DNA from: Liolophura sinensis
Taxonomy: Eukaryota; Mollusca; Polyplacophora; Chitonida; Chitonidae
Assembly: GCF_032854445.1 (NCBI RefSeq)
Contig: NC_088296.1
Location: forward strand, 1,676,001-1,740,000
Direction of reading: 5' to 3'
Length of the DNA stretch: 64,000 bases
A program made the translations under genes and the position numbers. Below the pieces are notes generated by a model. The model was not told the origin of the DNA. It made no database searches and worked only from the letters and a program-made list of their open reading frames with translations. Shown here one piece after another: positions 31,273 to 43,404 of this stretch. Position 1 is the first letter of the stretch. Each line of letters begins with the position of its first letter.

Positions 31273-32155
31273 TAAGACTGGATGTTGGATTACCAAAGTA
31301 CACGAGCGGCAAGTTACGGCCAGTGAAGGAACGTGGCGAGACTGCATGTTGGATTACCAAAGTACACGAGCGGCAAGTTACGGCCAGTGAAGGAACGTGG
31401 CGAGACTGCATGTTGGATTACCAAAGTACACGAGCGGCAAGTTACGGCCAGTGAAGGAACGTGGCGAGACTGCATGTTGGATTACCAAAGTACACGAGCG
31501 GCAAGTTACGGCCAGTGAAGGAACGTGGCGAGACTGCATGTTGGATTACCAAAGTACACGAGCGGCAAGTTACGGCCAGTGAAGGAACGTGGCGAGACTG
31601 AATGTTGGATTACCAAAGTACACGAGCGGCAAGTTACGGCCAGTGAAGGAACGTGGCGAGACTGCATGTTGGATTACCAAAGTACACGAGCGGCAAGTTA
31701 CGGCCAGTGAAGGAACGTGACGAGACTGCATGTTGGATTACCAAAGTACACGAGCGGCAAGTTACGGCCAGTGAAGGAACGTGGCGAGACTGCATGTTGG
31801 ATTACCAAAGTACACGAGCGGCAAGTTACGGCCAGTGAAGGAACGTGGCGAGACTGCATGTTGGATTACCAAAGTACACGAGCGGCAAGTTACGGCCAGT
31901 GAAGGAACGTGGCGAGACTGCATGTTGGATTACCAAAGTTACTCGAGCGGCAAGTTACGGCCAGTAAAGGAACGTGGCGAGACTGAATGTTGGATTACCA
32001 AAGTACACGAGCGGCAAGTTACGGCCAATGAAGGAACGTGGCGGAACTGCATGTTGGATTACCAAAGTACACGAGCGGCAAGTTACGGCCAATGAAGGAA
32101 CGTGGCGAGACTGAATGTTGGATTACCAAAGTACTCGAGCGGTAAGTTACGGCCT
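31265..32155 (+). repeat. 64-bp satellite-like array, 14 units
   Basis: Units of atgttggattaccaaagtac, acgagcggcaagttacggcc, agtgaaggaacgtggcgaga and ctgc are nearly identical. The last units are more diverged (tactcgagcgg, gccaatgaa). No variable spacers are present. A 61-codon frame recurs in it purely from the repeat. Confidence 0.95.
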
Positions 32156-32609
32156 GTTCTCCGACCAAGCAGGTATATGTGAAGTGATGTTTGCGTGCTA
32201 GATTTTTCGTGCTGGATTTTGCGTGTTGGATTTTGCGTGCTGGATTTATTAATACATCTGGTATTGAAGTATTCAGATTAGAGAACAGGGCGTTACGGAA
32301 GGCTGAAAAATGTTTCCAAAAGTTACGTCCCTTGTTCTTTGCTTGCAGGTTTGTACATTCACCGAAGATGGACTTTGTCTCGGTATGGTATGCCTGGAAA
32401 ATAATCAAGTTGAGAAAGTTTTCAGGACCAAACCAGCGACTTCATTTGCATGGGTGCTGTGTCTGTAGTCAATGGCAGACACCAGCCACACAACTGCACT
32501 TTGATTAAATAAAAGTCTGACTAACAACTCTTACCACGGGCCTTTATTTAATTTGTTCTAGGTAATAGGTGTCGATTTTTGCAGGCTGGAGGAGAGAAAA
32601 ACTGTCCTG

Positions 32610-32887
32610 GTGAGTGAGTGAGTGAGTGCTTTGGGTTTAACGTCGTAGTTCACAATTTTTCAGTCATATGACGACGAAGGAATCCTTAGAATGCATGTAA
32701 TGTGCCTTCTTGTTGCAGAACGGATTTCCACTGCTCTTTTATTTAGTGCTGCTTCAGTGAGACGCGGTACCGAAAGCAAGTAAGCATCCTCGCCCGAGCC
32801 ATTATACTGATACAGGTCAACCAGTAGTTGCACTATCCCCTTCATGCTGAACGCCAAGCGAGGAAGCTGCAACTTCCTCTTTTTAAA
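32610..32887 (-). mobile_element. SINE family B, antisense
   Basis: Begins with the tail gagtgagtgagtgagtgctt, then gtttaacgtcgtagttcaca and tttcagtcatatgacgacga. It ends at gctgcaacttcctcttttta. A family A SINE starts within 10 bases of its end. Confidence 0.9.
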
Positions 32888-32891
32888 GTCT

Positions 32892-33062
32892 TAGGGGGGC
32901 CTCCGTGGCTCAGTTGGTTAGCGCGCTAGTGCAGTGGGAAGGTCTTGCAGCAACCTGCGGATGGTCGTGGGTTTCTCCCGGGCTGTCCCCGGTTTTCACC
33001 CCCCATAATGCTGACCGGCGTCGTATGGCGTAAAACACCAATCAAATAAATAAATAAACGGA
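32892..33062 (+). mobile_element. SINE family A with internal deletion
   Basis: The tRNA-derived head ggcctccgtggctcagttgg, ttagcgcgctagtgcag is joined directly to gggaaggtcttgcagcaacc, so box B and the segment after it are lost. It ends gtaaaacaccaatcaaataa. Confidence 0.88.
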
Positions 33063-33296
33063 ATACATGGACTACTAAGATTATTTGATACCAAGGAGGA
33101 TGGTTGAGGTACCGCTGTCAGTTAGGGTGTGAACTCACTGTTTGACGGTATGCTTTATAACAGCTCATTTCTTCGCTTCGTGGACAAGTGGTTTTGATAC
33201 CAGGTTTTTAATCGCGATAGCACACAAGGTATGACTTCAATTCCGGCATTGGGCGTGGAATTGTGAATTTGTACACAGTCGCCCGAAGCCAGTCCG

Positions 33297-33400
<104 letters not shown>

Positions 33401-33408
33401 CGGTATAT

Positions 33409-34028
33409 GGTGAGCATTAGGAATAAAATGTGGTGTGACGTCATAGCGTTAATATGGCTCATATAGCCCATCATACTTTTCAAATATTTGAATGAATTTC
33501 AACACTGAATGAAAAATCAATGTATTTTACGCATACCTTTTAGTTGTGTGTATGATGAGCCTTATTTCATATTATATTTTTCTTTTACTTTAAACTCACG
33601 AAAAAACAAACTGATAGAATTAAATATGTCATGATCAATGTGGAATTGAAAAAGAAAAAGGAAGCAGTCCAGCGCTGATACTTTTGTTAGCCAAGACCTC
33701 GATACCTGAATCAGCAATCATACAAAAATTATTATGTGTCCGTATAAAAAGTATGAATAGGAGTAAAGAAGGAGTATGAAGGAGTAAAGTTATAAAACGA
33801 TTTTCCATCACATTTGATTCTATCAGTTTGTTTCTTCGTGAGTTTAAAGTAAAAGAAAAATATAACATGAAATAAGGTTCATCATACACACAACTAAAAG
33901 GTATGCGTAAAATACGTTGATTATTCTTTCAGTGTTGAAATTCATTCAAATATTTGAAAACTATGATGGACTATATGAGCCATATTGACGCTATGACGTC
34001 ACACCACATTTTATTCCTAATGCTCACC
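33409..34028. mobile_element. 620-bp foldback element with about 220-bp inverted repeats
   Basis: The left arm 33409-33631 and the right arm 33803-34028 are reverse complements with few mismatches. The outer ends read ggtgagcattaggaataaaa and ttttattcctaatgctcacc. The spacer of about 170 bp has no transposase frame. No clear target-site duplication is visible. It could be a non-autonomous foldback/MITE-type element or a palindromic duplication. Confidence 0.85.
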
Positions 34029-34289
34029 GGAAGGAAGGAATTTTGGGGAACATTATTCCAGTAATCTTTCACTCATGAGTAAATAGAGTTATTCTAACAT
34101 TCAGTGTCGTTGTTAGAGTGGAGAAACCTTCCTGTGATATCAGAGTTCCTAATATCCGATAGTGTGGTCCATAAAGTCCACCTTAGAATTCAAATGTTTG
34201 AGCGCCTTTAACTCCTTTTACAAAAATCTAAAAAAATTAAATAAAAGTGTATTTATGCATGGTTTTAACTTGTCTATTTAGGGATGCCC

Positions 34290-34516
34290 ACTTCGACTTT
34301 ATATTCTGTTATTATAACATAATATTCTGTCACATTCAACATAATTTCCTAATTATTATTATTATTATATTAGTTAGTCTAATAGAATCTTTAAAGTTTA
34401 TTAATATAATATGTTTGTCATATTTAACAGAACAATCAGCTGCAATAGCAAAATACATTCTAGCGTCACTCGACAACAGACTTTCTGCTAAATTAACAAA
34501 TGATTTTGTTGAGTGT
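34290..34516 (-). mobile_element. MITE-like palindromic element, copy 1
   Basis: Its right part (catatttaacagaacaatca, acattctagcgtcactcgac, aacagactttctgctaaatt, gattttgttgagtg) is the reverse complement of 39603-39705. Its left part (attctgttattataacataa) matches the other half of that element. It is diverged and has an ATT-rich insertion in the middle. Confidence 0.65.
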
Positions 34517-35610
34517 ATCAGTATGGAAGGAAAGCATGGAGCCAATCTCTGTGAGAAAACGACCAGAACGTGTTTTGTTATCGTTATCTTATCCTTCCTT
34601 CTTATCCTCTGAGGGAATTTCTTTTCAAAGAAGAAACCACATTTGTAGAACAGCTTCCTGATCCTAGTGTTTGTAAGCTGTCTGGCAAATATCCTTTAGT
34701 TTCTTAAAGTATTTCAGAACACAACCCATCCTCCTATCGATGGCTTATTTAAATCTGTTGCCCAGAACAAAATCGTCGCGTGCTGGATTTCCGGTACAAT
34801 TAAGACCAGTCAACCCTGTGTGACATTTATTTAGCTTTAGCCAAGAAATAGGCTTTTCCGCTCTATAAATCAAAAACACACAATTGACCAATCATAAGCA
34901 GTATTGTTGTAAATAGGTCAACCGGAACACACAGTTGACCAATCATGAGCAGTATTGTTGTAAATAGGCCAACGGGTATCCCACAAATTGGTTTTAAGCT
35001 GTTGGAAGATTGAACATTTGTAAACAATGTGTGGGACATACGGTTGACCTATTTGCAATAATACGGCTGTATTATTAATGAATGTCTATTTGTTTTGTGT
35101 AACAGAGCCTTCCGAAGAGGAAATCGGTGGAACGAAACTACCTGCGTTCCATAATCAAAAGTCATGCGAACTATATATATTCGTCGACGCCTCCCCTTTC
35201 TTCTGGACAATTTTTTTATCTCAGTCTATGGCATATATGAGTGGTAATACTATAATATTCGTTATTCTCGTTATTGTACCCTACTCATGACTGGGAAGAT
35301 ATTAGTTTGCGGAACCGTGTTTGACATTTCGCTTTACGGCACATCAGCTGTCAAAGTGTCTATTTCTTGTCATTTAAAAAAGCATCCGGTATTTCACACT
35401 AGAAAAAGTTTTAAAAAACAACATCGTTGTACACCTTTGCATGATGAGCGATTTTGTAGCATGGAGTACTCAAGGAAGGATGTGACATATTTTAGGTTAA
35501 GTCATTTTCACAACCTTTTCTTGACATACAAAGAGGTCAATCAGATAGATATGGCGGCACACAGCGAGTACCTCAAAACAGATGAGACGACTGAGATTTT
35601 GTGAAATATT
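34517..35610. other. AT-rich stretch with weak open frames only
   Basis: A tandem pair near 34870-34975 shares acacacaattgaccaatcat and gcagtattgttgtaaatagg. Frames at 35078-35290 (70 codons) and 35287-35604 (105 codons) on the + strand show no domain that I recognise and are not supported as genes. Confidence 0.4.
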
Positions 35611-35611
35611 A

Positions 35612-35835
35612 TCCAATAAAGGTTGGTGCCAATGGTTTCAAAAATGTGGTGCCAATGTTTGCAAAAAGTTGGTGCGAATGGTTGCAAAGGTTGGTGCCAA
35701 TGGTTGGGAAAGTTTGCTGCCAATGATTGCAAAAGGTTGGTGCCAATGATTGCAAAAGTTTGGTTCCAATGATTGCAAAAGTTTGATGCCAATGACTGCA
35801 AAAGGTTGGTGTCAATGGTTGCAATAGGTCGGTAA
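35612..35835 (+). repeat. about 23-bp minisatellite
   Basis: Nine or ten diverged units of ggttggtgccaatggttgca plus aaa. Variation is high, suggesting an old array. Confidence 0.88.
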
Positions 35836-36069
35836 ATGTCTGAGCCCAGGGCTGATTTATTTAATAGGATTTAGGTACCCTGATTGTTTATCGCATAGGC
35901 AGCGAACTGATAGGGTACCTAAATACACAGACAACGTCATAATCGGATGCTTAAGTCGTTCGGGCTAAGAATGACCTGCAGCCTCAGTCATCCTTAGACC
36001 GGCTATTAAAGCCCTCATTGCGTGGTTCAGACGGTTAAAACGCTGGCTCGCAATTGCCCAGTGATTTTA

Positions 36070-36345
36070 TTTATTTCATTTCATTGGCGTTTACTTTATT
36101 TATTTATTGATTTGATTGGTGTTTTACGCCGCACTCAAAAATATTTGATTGATGTATAAGGCAAAATTTCACTTTTGCAGATCCCTGATAAACCCTCGAC
36201 CGTGCGCGTGTTGCTGACAGTCCTTCCCACGTACGATTGGAGAGGAAGCCAGGGTGAGCTGAGCTTGAACTCACAGCAATAGCGTTGGTGAGAGACTGCT
36301 GTCATGCTATCATGCTGTGCTAGCACGTTAACGCCTTGCCTAAGA
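36070..36345 (-). mobile_element. SINE family A, antisense
   Basis: The + strand starts ttatttattgatttgattgg, then tgttttacgccgcactcaaa. It continues through gtccttcccacgtacgattg to box B-like gagcttgaactcac and cgttggtgagagactgc. The central Pro-rich section is deleted. Confidence 0.83.
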
Positions 36346-36419
36346 AAAGGTGCCAGTTTCAGACGGTTATCGTAGGCGTAATTCTTTGGAATTACTATTG
36401 TTACAGGTGCAGAAGATAT

Positions 36420-36662
36420 ATCTGTATATTTATTTGACTGATGTTTTACGTCGTATTTCATTTATACGACAGCCGTCAGCTTTATGGTGTGAGTAAAGCG
36501 GGTAAAACCCGGAGGAAACCCACGAAGGTCCGCATGTTGCTGCCAGATCTTCCCACATACGACCGGAGATGAAGCCAGCATGAATTGGAACTGAACTCAC
36601 AGCGATCGAACTGGTGACAGGCTTCTGTGCTGCATTCGCACGCCAATCACTTGGTTAAGGAC
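36420..36662 (-). mobile_element. SINE family A, antisense (second)
   Basis: The + strand reads tatttgactgatgttttacg, gccgtcagctttatggtgtg, agcgggtaaaacccggagga, gatcttcccacatacgaccg and then the tRNA-like head, with box B-like ggaactgaactcac. It lies about 75 bp from the previous antisense copy. Confidence 0.83.
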
Positions 36663-36894
36663 GCTCCTTTACCGAATGATGTCACTTGTTTCAATCCGGC
36701 TTCCTTTTCCATACTCTTGATACAGTTCAGATGAATAGCGAATGTTATTTGGTGATTTACCCGGATTTAGCTATCTATGCCATTGAGGTCTTTCATCCAA
36801 CTACATCATCTGCGCGATTGTTGTTAGATTTATCGGTGTCGGAAACCAAACCGCAGTTAACTATCCCCCTGTGTCAGGCGTATAAGAGAATCTA

Positions 36895-38685
36895 ACGAAC
36901 GGGGGATGGATTCGACCTTACTATTTAGGGCCAGAGACGACAGCGATGTTCATGAACCCACTGACGGCACTCAGTGATCATACAAGCACGGGTGATGGAT
37001 TCGACCTTACTATTTAGGGCCAGAGACGACAGCGATGTTCATGAACCCAGTGACGGCACTCAGTGATCATACAAGCACGGGGGATGGATTCGACCTTACT
37101 ATTTAGGGCCAGAGACGACAACGATGTTCATGAACCCAGTGACGGCACTCATTGATCATACAAGCACGGGTGATGGATTCGACCTTACTATTTAGGGCCA
37201 GAGACGACAGCGATGTTCATGAACCCAGTGACGGCACTCATTGATCATACAAGCACGGGTGATGGATTCGACCTTACTATTTAGGGCCAGAGACGACAGC
37301 GATGTTCATGAACCCAGTGACGGCACTCAGTGATCATACAAGCACGGGGGATGGATTCGACCTTAATATTTAGGGCCAGAGACGACAGCGATGTTCATGA
37401 ACCCAGTGACGGCATTCATTGATCATACAAGCACTGGTGATGGATTCGACCTTACTATTTAGGGCCAGAGACGACAGCGATGTTCATGAACCCACTGACG
37501 GCACTCAGTGATCATACAAGCACGGGGGATGGATTCGACCTTACTATTTAGGGCCAGAGACATCAGCGATGTTCATAAACCCAGTGACGGCACTCAGTGA
37601 TCATACAAGCACGGGGGATGGATTCGACCTTACTATTTAGGGCTAGAGACGACAGCGATGTTCATGAACCCAGTGACGGCACTCATTGATCATACAAGCA
37701 CGGGGGATGGATTCGACCTTACTATTTAGGGCTAGAGACGACAGCGATGTTCATGAACCCAGTGACGGCACTCAGTGATCATACAAGCACTGGTGATGGA
37801 TTCGACCTTACTATTTAGGGCCAGAGACGACAGCGATGTTTATGAACCCACTGACGGCACTCAGTGATCATACAAGCACGGGGGATGGATTCGACCTTAC
37901 TATTTAGGGCCAGAGACGACAGCAATGTTCATGAACCCAGTGACGGCACTCAGTGATCATACAAGCACGGGTGATGGATTCGACCTTACTATTTAGGGCC
38001 AGAGACGACAGCGATGTTCATGAACCCACTGACGGCACTCAGTGATCATACAAGCACGGGTGATGGATTCGACCTTACTATTTAGGGCCAGAGACGACAG
38101 CAATGTTCATAAACCCAGTGACGGCACTCAGTGATCATACAAGCACGGGTGATGGATTCGACCTTACTATTTAGGGCCAGAGACGACAGCGATGTTCATG
38201 AACCCAGTGACGGCACTCATTGATCATACAAGCACGGGGGATGGATTCGACCTTACTATTTAGGGCCAGAGACGACAACGATGTTCATGAACCCAGTGAC
38301 GGCACTCAGTGATCATACAAGCACGGGGGATGGATTCGACCTTACTATTTAGGACCAGAGACGACAGCGATGTTCATGAACCCAGTGACGGCACTCATTG
38401 ATCATACAAGCACGGGTGATGGATTCGACCTTACTATTTAGGGCCAGAGACGACAGCGATGTTCATGAACCCAGTGACGGCACTCAGTGATCATACAAGC
38501 ACGGGTGATGGATTCGACCTTACTATTTAGAGCCAGAGACGACAGCGATGTTCATGAACCCAGTGACGGCACTCATTGATCATACAAGCACGGGGGATGG
38601 ATTCGACCTTACTATTTAGGGCCAGAGACGACAGCGATGTTCATGAACCCACTGACGGCACTCAGTGATCATACAAGACTAAGCA
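36895..38685 (+). repeat. 89-bp satellite-like array, about 20 units
   Basis: Units of gggggatggattcgacctta, ctatttagggccagagacga, cagcgatgttcatgaaccca, gtgacggcactcagtgatca and tacaagcac. The period of 89 is measured between 36989 and 37078. Paired variants (ggtgat/gggat, cagtga/cattga) recur in blocks, showing higher-order amplification. Confidence 0.95.
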
Positions 38686-39105
38686 GTAAACCCCAATTAT
38701 TGCCATATGCTCAACACGGTTACCGCCTTCCTCCCAAAGTCATAAGTCATTTCGGCGCTGTAGCGTGGCGTCATTTCGGCGCTGTAGCGCGAGGAAATTT
38801 GTTAAAAAGCTTTGCTCTGAGATCAATCAGCAGAATGTTGTCCTTAAATCTCATTTCATTAGGCGAAGACACCGACATCCACACCATGAATAAGATCTAT
38901 CAACAGAATAGATCGATTCCCTGGTCGATTTTCTGTAGACGACCAGTATCGTACTATACTCTGCGCGTAGCTTAGATACAAGTCTTTTGACATAAAACTT
39001 ATCTAACAAATGGTGTATTTTTACAGTAAAGTTTATAGATGACAGATGTTACATTGCATTTGGTGTAAATGGACACCTCTTTTCTACCTGTAAATTGACC
39101 GGCCC

Positions 39106-39465
39106 GGTTAGCACAGTTGGTAGAGCGTCCGCTTCGGGAGCGGTAGATCCAGGATCAATCCTTGATCGAGTCACACCTAAGGCTTTAAAAGAGGAAGTTG
39201 TAACTTCCTCGCTTGGCGTTCAGCATGAAGGGGATTGTGCAACGACTGGTTGAACCGTATCAGTATAATGGCTCGGGCGGGGCGGCTTACTTGCCTACGG
39301 TAAGTCGTCTCAGTGAAGCAGCACTAAATAAAAGAGCGGTGGAAATCCGTCCTGCAACAAGGAGGCACATTACACGTACATGCACCCTTAGGATTCCTTC
39401 GTCGTCATATGACTGAAAAATTGTTGAGTACGACGTTAAACCCCAAGCACTCACTCACTCACTCT
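39106..39465 (+). mobile_element. SINE family B, full length
   Basis: The tRNA-derived head ggcccggttagcacagttgg, tagagcgtccgcttcgggag has box A and a Pro-like anticodon loop, with box B-like ggatcaatcc. The body holds gaggaagttgtaacttcctc, gcttggcgttcagcatgaag and gactggttgaaccgtatcag. The tail tgagtacgacgttaaacccc ends in (CACT)n. This is the reference copy for the family here. Confidence 0.92.
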
Positions 39466-39602
39466 ACCTGTAAATTTACAGCCAATTGCGTAGTTAGACG
39501 CATATAATTAAATAAGGTAGTTACAGAGTTTCATTTCTTATGCGGCCAACGTGGTGTAATGGTACAAAAGCCGGTCAAATGTACACTCAAAAAACATGCC
39601 TA

Positions 39603-39866
39603 CACTCAACAAAATCAATCTGTTAAATTTAACAGGAAGTCTGTTATCTGAGTGATGCTGGAATGTATTCCGTTATTACAACAGATTATTCTGTTAAATA
39701 TAACACACATGTTCTTTTAATTCGACTTAACCAGTCCGTCAAACTAATAGGACATCGTGTTGAATGTAACACAATATTGTGTTTTAATAACAGAACACAT
39801 ACTGGCGTCACTCAATCAACAGACTTTTTGTTAAGTTTAACAAAAGTGAACAAAATCGACGGTAAC
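39603..39866 (+). mobile_element. MITE-like palindromic element, copy 2
   Basis: About 264 bp. The arms 39617-39725 and 39740-39850 are imperfect reverse complements (ctgttaaatttaacaggaag and aaaagtctgttgattgag on the opposite strand). It carries no transposase. The numerous TTAAA/TTTAA motifs and long terminal inverted repeats suggest a non-autonomous DNA transposon. Confidence 0.7.
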
Positions 39867-39869
39867 TTA

Positions 39870-41155
39870 ATTCCATAAGCCTAGAGCAAGTGCTTGTAAT
39901 TGTATAGTATTTTGGGTAGATCTGCTCAACTTTTCTCTGTCACGATATGCAACCAGACACTTCGTTTATACATGTTTGTTGAGGAATTTTATATAGAGAT
40001 TTTATACACTGAAGGCAACATAATCAAGTAAACACACAATTCTGAAACCCCGCTACCATTAAACTTTTAAAAGCTGGAACGTCTTCGGAATATAAACTGT
40101 ATCTCAAGCCTTTCGTCAATACAGATTTCCAACTAACCCATCAACGATGGAAAAAAAGGACACTTTACTTTGACACTCTAAAACATTTCTTGGTGAGAGG
40201 AACACGTGTTCATGAATCTTTGCGAAGTTGACTAAGTATGCTGCGATCAATAAGATTTTTTTGTTCATTCCATAGTACATCTTTTCAAATAGCAGAAAAG
40301 CTTTATACAGATTAGTTATTTACTTTACCAACGCATCTTTACTCTCCAGGCCCAAGAAGTTGTGTTGTTTAAATCCACGCAAAGACTTTCATGCTAATAA
40401 AATGTATGACTGACTTGGCTGTATTATAACCTTTACTGGTTCAAATAGCTGACTGATTTGGATTGAATCACCTGTTACAATATTTGTGGACTAATTGGTT
40501 GGTAACTCCACGCATTGTTGGAGTGGTTAATTCATGAGATATGATGGTCGTTTCCTCATAACGAGGAGGAGGTTCAATCCCGGCCTTGGGCGCTTTGTGT
40601 GATTCATCCGGTACAGCCGCTTGTGGGTCCTTATACCAATGTAACCTGTTGACAACGGTTGTGGCCGTTTGGGAAGTCAAACATTCGTTGACAACCATAT
40701 GTCTTCCATTATTATGTGTACATATGTGTACGTCACACGAGGGAAAGCTAGTTAATGACTCGCAGAAGGTCGGCAGCTTACACCTAGCCCCGGTATCACG
40801 AGGACATCTTCAGACTTAAGACTGAAGATCGGCAGCTTACATCTAGCCCCGGTGTCACGAGGCCATCTTAAGACTTAAGTCAATATTTCAATCATTAAAT
40901 TTGGTATGCTCCTTTCTGATATTTTAGCCCAAATTTGTTTTATCATAACTTACAGAGAATTTACATTGTCAAGCAACATTCTAATCTCGTTCCTTAAGAG
41001 TTTGCCATTTTATATTGATCTGAAAATTTGACTTAAGATCGTTTTATGATCCCTAGGCCCGACTACTCCGGTTTCTCCTGCATATAGCCGACAGCCACCG
41101 ATTAAGAGAGAAATTATTAATTATAGACCATTTTAAAAGTTTATAAATAGGAATA
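39870..41155. other. no gene recognised; one short tandem repeat
   Basis: A diverged two-unit repeat at 40768-40880 shares cggcagcttacacctagccc and cacgaggacatctt. A box B-like sequence, aggttcaatcccggcc, at about 40570-40586 hints at a decayed tRNA-derived SINE. Confidence 0.45.
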
Positions 41156-41164
41156 AACTTAATA

Positions 41165-42010
41165 CAATTTTTAGCAATGTCTCGAGGGGCAATGACTGTC
41201 TGGGACGGTATGTGTTCTAGCTCATGTTGAACATCAAGCCTGTGAACAGGGAGGTCGTGTGGCTGTCTGGGATGGTTAGTGTTCTGAGTCAAATTGAACA
41301 TCAAGCCATTGAACATCAAGCCATTGAACTGGGAGGTCGTCTCTGGGATGGTTAGTGTGTTGGCTCACATTGAATATCAAGCCCTTGAACAGGGAGGTCG
41401 AGTGGCTGTCTGGGATGGTTAGTGTGCAGGCTCACATTGAACATCAAGCCCTTGAACACGGAAGTCGCGTGGCTGTCTGGGATGGTTAGTGTGTTGGCTC
41501 ACATTGAATATCAAACCCTTGAACACGGAGGTCGCGTGACTGTCTGGGATGGTTAGTGTGCAGGCTCACATTGAACATCAAGCCCTTGAACAGGGAGGTC
41601 GAGTGGCTGTCTGGGATGGTTAGTGTGCCGACTCATATTGAACATCAAGCCCTTGAACATGGAGGTCGCGTGGCTGTCTGGGATGGTTAGTGTGTTGGCT
41701 CACATTGAATATCAAACCCTTGAACACGGAGGTCGCGTGGCTGTCTGGGATGGTTAGTGTGCAGGCTCACATTGAACATCAAGCCCTTGAACACGGAGGT
41801 CGCGTGGCTGTCTGGGATGGTTAGTGTGCAGGCTCACATTGAACATGAAGCCCCTGAACAGGGAGGTCAAGTGTTCGAATCCAGCTCTCACTCTTTTGGC
41901 TTTATGTCAGGAGGATTGTTGGGTTCATGCCGACAATATTGGCGATATCCATAATCATGACCCCGCATCATAGGTGAAAATGCCTAAGTACGTTTTTACA
42001 GACCACTCAC
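41165..42010 (+). repeat. 67-bp tandem array of a tRNA-like SINE head, ending in the SINE body
   Basis: About ten units of ggctgtctgggatggttagt, gtgcaggctcacattgaaca, tcaagcccttgaacacggag and gtcgcgt. The period of 67 is measured between 41408 and 41475. The last unit runs into gtgttcgaatccagctct, a consensus-like RNA polymerase III box B, then a SINE body ending in cactcactcaatcggtcagt. The array is an expansion of the promoter-bearing head of a third tRNA-derived SINE. Confidence 0.8.
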
Positions 42011-43400
42011 TCAATCGGTCAGTCACTCAATTAATTTTCCTTGAAAACCATCAGATAGCTCATTCAACCCCTAACGCACTCTAAGGCAATCCTTACCTGC
42101 CAAGACCAAAGAACCTTACTTAGGTCTAAAGGAATGCCCTGACCCGTTGGTTGCCCTGACCTCTTACAAACTGTGTGAATCTTGTAATTTGGGTTCATCC
42201 TCCCCGGATCAATCGACCAAAACGTCGATCTGATCTCAACCAATCAAGCAGCCATTGAGCAATGAAGAAGTCTTGCGCTCGGCTATGGTGTAAAGTGAAG
42301 GTTTGTCAGGGATAGCTGGCAAATGGTGGTGGGTTAAATCGGGCTCCCGCCCCTAAATTCAGAAAGAGGGAAGGAAAGAAATCATTTTCCTTGAGAGTTT
42401 TATGCGACAGTTACACAAAACTACCCAGATTGCCCAGCTTTGCTATCCAAGTAGTATAGTCATATACTGACAGGTTAATCGAAAGTTTTCATCATCACGT
42501 TAAAATTCGCCTAATTCCGTTATCCTTTGTGCTGTGTATGGAGGTAATGACCCATTGGCGGGAAGCATTTTCCTTCCTTTCATCATTATGGCACATGTCA
42601 CATGTGGAAAAGTTTCTCTGTGTAAGTTTTCAACGGTTGTTGGTGTGCCCGCGGGGGCTTCGCTCTACTCCATCCAATATATACTGGCTGGGCATGAGAT
42701 ACGTGAGAAGTTCCTGAGTATGACTTCAAGCATTTATCAAATATACAGTTACAGCACGCAAGTGTCTTAACACACCATAGTACGTTATGTAACTTCACCC
42801 GATCAATTTTATCGCTGTAGACGGCATCTTCCGCTTGACAAAGCCGAGGCAGAGACAAGCATTTCCGTCACGTGGAAGCAAGGCCGTCTTTAGCACTGGG
42901 CACCTCGTATTTCAGCTGTCCGGTATAGAGACAGGTGGGGCGTGTGACACACCGCTATATTGTCGTTTTACGATGTACTGTGCGGGATTAGCACGCTATT
43001 ACGGGGCGGGTAGCGACTGAGACACGGCTGAGACGGTACAATACACGAAGATATGGACATTACCATGTCAGATTGTCAGACATATCCACGTCGTAACGGA
43101 GCGAGAGGGGAGTGGAGCATTGGATAGACAGAACGACTCACATCTGGCTTCCCTCGGTCGGTTGGAGTCCCCATTGTCTGAGGTATCCCTGGTGTTCAGA
43201 GATTGGATCACTCCAGAAGAGTAACTTCCATACATTTAAATCGCAACTTCCGGACCATCGACAAATGAGGTCTTAGGTTTGAATCCTGAGTCTCACTGTA
43301 CCGACTGCGCATTTAGGTCACGAAGTTTGACAGCGTTGCTTGCACAAAGAGATCGTAAGTTTAGGTTAATTGGAAATTACCCATATCACGATTGTAGCCA
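42011..43400. other. no gene recognised
   Basis: Single-copy looking DNA with short open frames on both strands and no family resemblance. A box B-like taggtttgaatcctgag at about 43274 may be a relic tRNA-derived SINE. Confidence 0.4.
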
Positions 43401-43404
43401 TAAA

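Noticed and set aside
31265-32155. CRISPR-like regular array
   Set aside because: Units are contiguous and identical with no variable spacers, no cas genes, and the window is eukaryotic.
35078-35604. Possible protease-like gene (a CELYIFVDASPF segment looked faintly like a metalloprotease domain start)
   Set aside because: No zinc-binding motif or continuing domain, two frames, AT-rich surroundings; similarity too short.
36895-38685. CRISPR-like regular array (89-bp period)
   Set aside because: Same reasoning: contiguous satellite units without spacers.
39106-39182. Functional tRNA-Pro gene
   Set aside because: The head has box A and an anticodon-like loop but the acceptor stem does not pair convincingly. 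It continues directly into a SINE body shared with other copies.
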